From Flammula alnicola (lineage: Eukaryota; Basidiomycota; Agaricomycetes; Agaricales; Strophariaceae), in contig JADNRV010000618.1 of assembly GCA_015499995.1 (NCBI GenBank), positions 1 to 21,715 of the forward strand: 21,715 bases of DNA, read 5' to 3'. A program made the position numbers and the translations under genes. Under the pieces are notes generated by a model. It did no database searches, was not told where the DNA came from, and saw only the letters and a list, made by a program, of their open reading frames with translations. Below, piece after piece: positions 19,781-21,715 of the stretch. Positions within the stretch are counted from its first letter, which is position 1. The number at the start of each line of letters is the position of its first letter.

Positions 19781-21091
19781 CCTGCCAGTTGGCGTCAGTA
19801 AAGCATTTGATCTCTTAGAAATTTCCAAACCCTAGAACTCGCCCTTGAGTATTATGTTACTGCGGCGGAACAATACTGAATAGAATCGGATCTCGAGTAA
19901 TTGTGCTTCAGTGGCTCGCCAATTGCTCATCAAAAGGAATTAATTTGCTATGGCTTCTTGCAGCAGCAGATTCGATACGGCGGAGGAGGAAATGTGGCCA
20001 CCAATGGCGCAAAAAGGATGGCCTGCACCCGTTCAAGAACCTCCAGAGTCCATGACAGTTAACGGCGCAAGGAGGACAGAAGTGGCGTCGTTTCAGGACC
20101 CAATCGAGTCCACAAGCGGCATCCGATAGCGGAGAAGAGAAGGTACCGTCGCAGCGAGGCCCACTAGTCCGGTAATGCACCGATGTGCCTCCACAATCCA
20201 TTATCTTGCTTTACATACTCCTAGTGTTTAATCAGAATGCTGTGCGAAGACTGTGATTGAGCGCCAGATATCGTGATCCCATCCAATAGCAGGAGTAAAC
20301 CCCTGGATTCCCAAGGACAAGAAGAGGAAAAATCGTATTGGTTGACGATTCGGCGAATGTCGACAGCACTCAATCGACTGGTCACAAGCAAGGTCATTTA
20401 GGCCGAGTTGAAAAATACTCTTTTTGAACGATTTGCAATGGATTATCATCGCTTCATCGCATCAAGAAAGCCAAGGCATGACTCATGGCGTTTGCAGGCT
20501 GGGTGTATCAGAAATCCCGAGTCACCTAGAAAACTTCAACTTATCATTAGCATCAGCAAAAAGTTCGAAGGTGAGACTCTTTCTTGAAGTGAGAGTACTA
20601 TACATGTGAGTTCATTGACGGGAAATCGAGCAGTTCAGGATTCATTGGTAGAGAATATGTTGCTGGCCACCCAATGGCCACCTTTGCAAGAACTTGTTGA
20701 AATTGGAAGGAACAGGAATGCCTGTCTAGACTGGTCGGTGCCCATCCATTACCGGCAGTTGCCGCGGCTTTAAATAAATGACAGCCCATCCGAGTCCTCA
20801 TTCCAGGTCCATACCTAACTTCTACATCGTCATTTTGTCGTCGTCGTAGCTGGAGAAACCGACGAAGTTCCAAGCTGAAAGCTACAAGTCTCCAAAAGAA
20901 TTCCATTCATAACTCATCCGACTGACTTGGTAGACCAGGGAGTGAGTAAACGCTTCTAACTTCCAAACATTACACTTTCATCGAAGCTCATTTGCTCTCA
21001 TCTGAAGTACTGCCGATCGAGGAACACGGCCATCGCACCACAAGACTGATAGTTGATTCTCTCAGCTTCAAGTTTGACCTATCACAGAATC
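19781..21091. other. Long intergenic interval, no gene recognised
   Basis: About 1.3 kb. Minus-strand frames at 19908-20201, 20228-20449 and 20598-20906 and one plus-strand frame at 20424-20609 are short, show no motif and have no clear splice partners. The last part (about 20790-21091) may be the 5' leader of the gene at 21092; a possible leader intron donor (gtgagtaaac) is at 20941. Confidence 0.45.
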
Positions 21092-21637
21092 ATGGCTCCT
21101 TGGACACCTGAAATAATGGATTGTTTCCAATCCATCAAGCCTGACCTTGAATCGGATTTTACGCCAGCGGCGTACAACAAGCTCCTAAACACCCTCTTCC
21201 CAGTTAACACCCCATACACCGTCTTTCCTCAGGTTCATCGACACGATGAAATCGTAACACCGTCGGCGCGCACAACTTTTACGGTGTATTACAAGAACAC
21301 GCCTGTATTCTTGCTCGATCTCCATCCGTATCCTAATCTTGCCCGAATCTCTGCACGAGAGGCCGCGGACGACCACATTCGCATGCATGTGCGGGACCTG
21401 CTTCCGTATTGTCCTTTGCCCACCTTATATGCTATAAGTGCATTCGGGACAAGGCTGTCCTTCTACACAGTGACCCCTGGGTGTGCGATTCTACCTGCCC
21501 GTGTAACCGCTTCAGATCAATCTACGCACGACGGAACGCCTGCGGATTGGTGGGACTGTGACATACTGGAGGACGACGGAGCGATCAGGCTGAAAGAAGT
21601 GGTGAACAAGATACGAAACCAATGCGAGAATTTATAA
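21092..21637 (+). CDS. Small hypothetical protein, Agaricomycete-type family
   Basis: An intronless frame of 181 residues from the ATG at 21092; an upstream in-frame ATG at 21053 would add 13 residues without a conserved look. The sequence resembles a widespread, uncharacterised mushroom protein family. Its pattern is a Pro/Thr/Val-rich strand region (TVFPQVHRHDEIV), a hydrophobic strand ending in an acidic residue (TPVFLLDLHPYPNL), a helix with alternating charges (SAREAADDHIRMHVRDLL), and then YAISAFGTRLSFYTV and a late WWDCDILEDDG. The strand-acidic-x-basic layout followed by a helix recalls PD-(D/E)XK nuclease-like folds, but the usual ExK here would be DLH, so I do not assign activity. 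No signal peptide or membrane segment. Function unknown. Confidence 0.6.
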   Translation: MAPWTPEIMDCFQSIKPDLESDFTPAAYNKLLNTLFPVNTPYTVFPQVHRHDEIVTPSARTTFTVYYKNTPVFLLDLHPYPNLARISAREAADDHIRMHVRDLLPYCPLPTLYAISAFGTRLSFYTVTPGCAILPARVTASDQSTHDGTPADWWDCDILEDDGAIRLKEVVNKIRNQCENL

Positions 21638-21715
21638 CAATACCCATGTAAGAAGATATTTCTGCCACCGTTATAAGAAGTTTCACCAGTACTGACCTAT
21701 CCAATCTTTTAAACA

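Noticed and set aside
19364..19828. 154-residue minus-strand frame as a separate gene
   Set aside because: It is exon 2 of the M35 homologue read through its first intron and out of frame with exon 1; the spliced start at 19709 gives a signal peptide.
20598..20906. 102-residue minus-strand frame
   Set aside because: No recognisable motif, no splice partners, composition like non-coding DNA.

Overview
This window looks like nuclear DNA from an Agaricomycete (mushroom-forming basidiomycete), species not determined. The evidence is gene structure and gene content. Genes are cut by many short introns (about 47-65 nt, one of 141 nt) with GT..AG ends. They include F-box/leucine-rich proteins, a FunK1-type kinase relic, a SigF-like NTF2 protein, an IMD (I-BAR-like) protein, SUMO, and secreted M28 and M35 peptidase homologues. 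All gene models were spliced by hand from reading frame, splice sites and family conservation; none is supported by transcripts.

Layout. 260-2172 (+) is an F-box protein with four exons. 2627-3785 (-) is a decayed FunK1 kinase gene with three in-frame stops and frameshifts. 4175-5248 (+) is an acidic protein of unknown function with a hydrophobic N-terminus. 5524-6668 (+) is a five-exon NTF2-like protein. 6669-7995 has no convincing gene but holds a repeated 13-mer with a GATA core, two abutting CArG-type boxes and a pyrimidine tract. 7996-9285 (+) is a second F-box protein behind a clear TATA box. 9697-14418 (+) is a 1523-residue IMD-domain protein with a very long low-complexity tail. 14942-15555 (+) is SUMO in five exons, convergent with 15964-17465 (-), a secreted M28 aminopeptidase. 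18285-19709 (-) is a secreted M35 (deuterolysin-like) homologue. 21092-21637 (+) is a small hypothetical protein.

Functional links. The window is mostly unrelated housekeeping and accessory genes. The one plausible unit is the co-oriented M28/M35 pair. Both have signal peptides and a TATAAAAT box 65-71 bp upstream of the start codon, which suits secreted protein degradation.

Most notable observations. The M35 homologue keeps its fold signature and an HEYFAEN-type C-terminus, but has lost all three key HExxH residues (KLGSQ instead), so it should be a dead peptidase or a decaying gene. The M28 gene needs a GC-AG intron to join its signal peptide to the mature protein. The last two SUMO introns are both 51 nt, in frame and free of stops, so retention would insert a hydrophobic stretch just before the diglycine. 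I did not find strong evidence for an entirely new multi-gene system.
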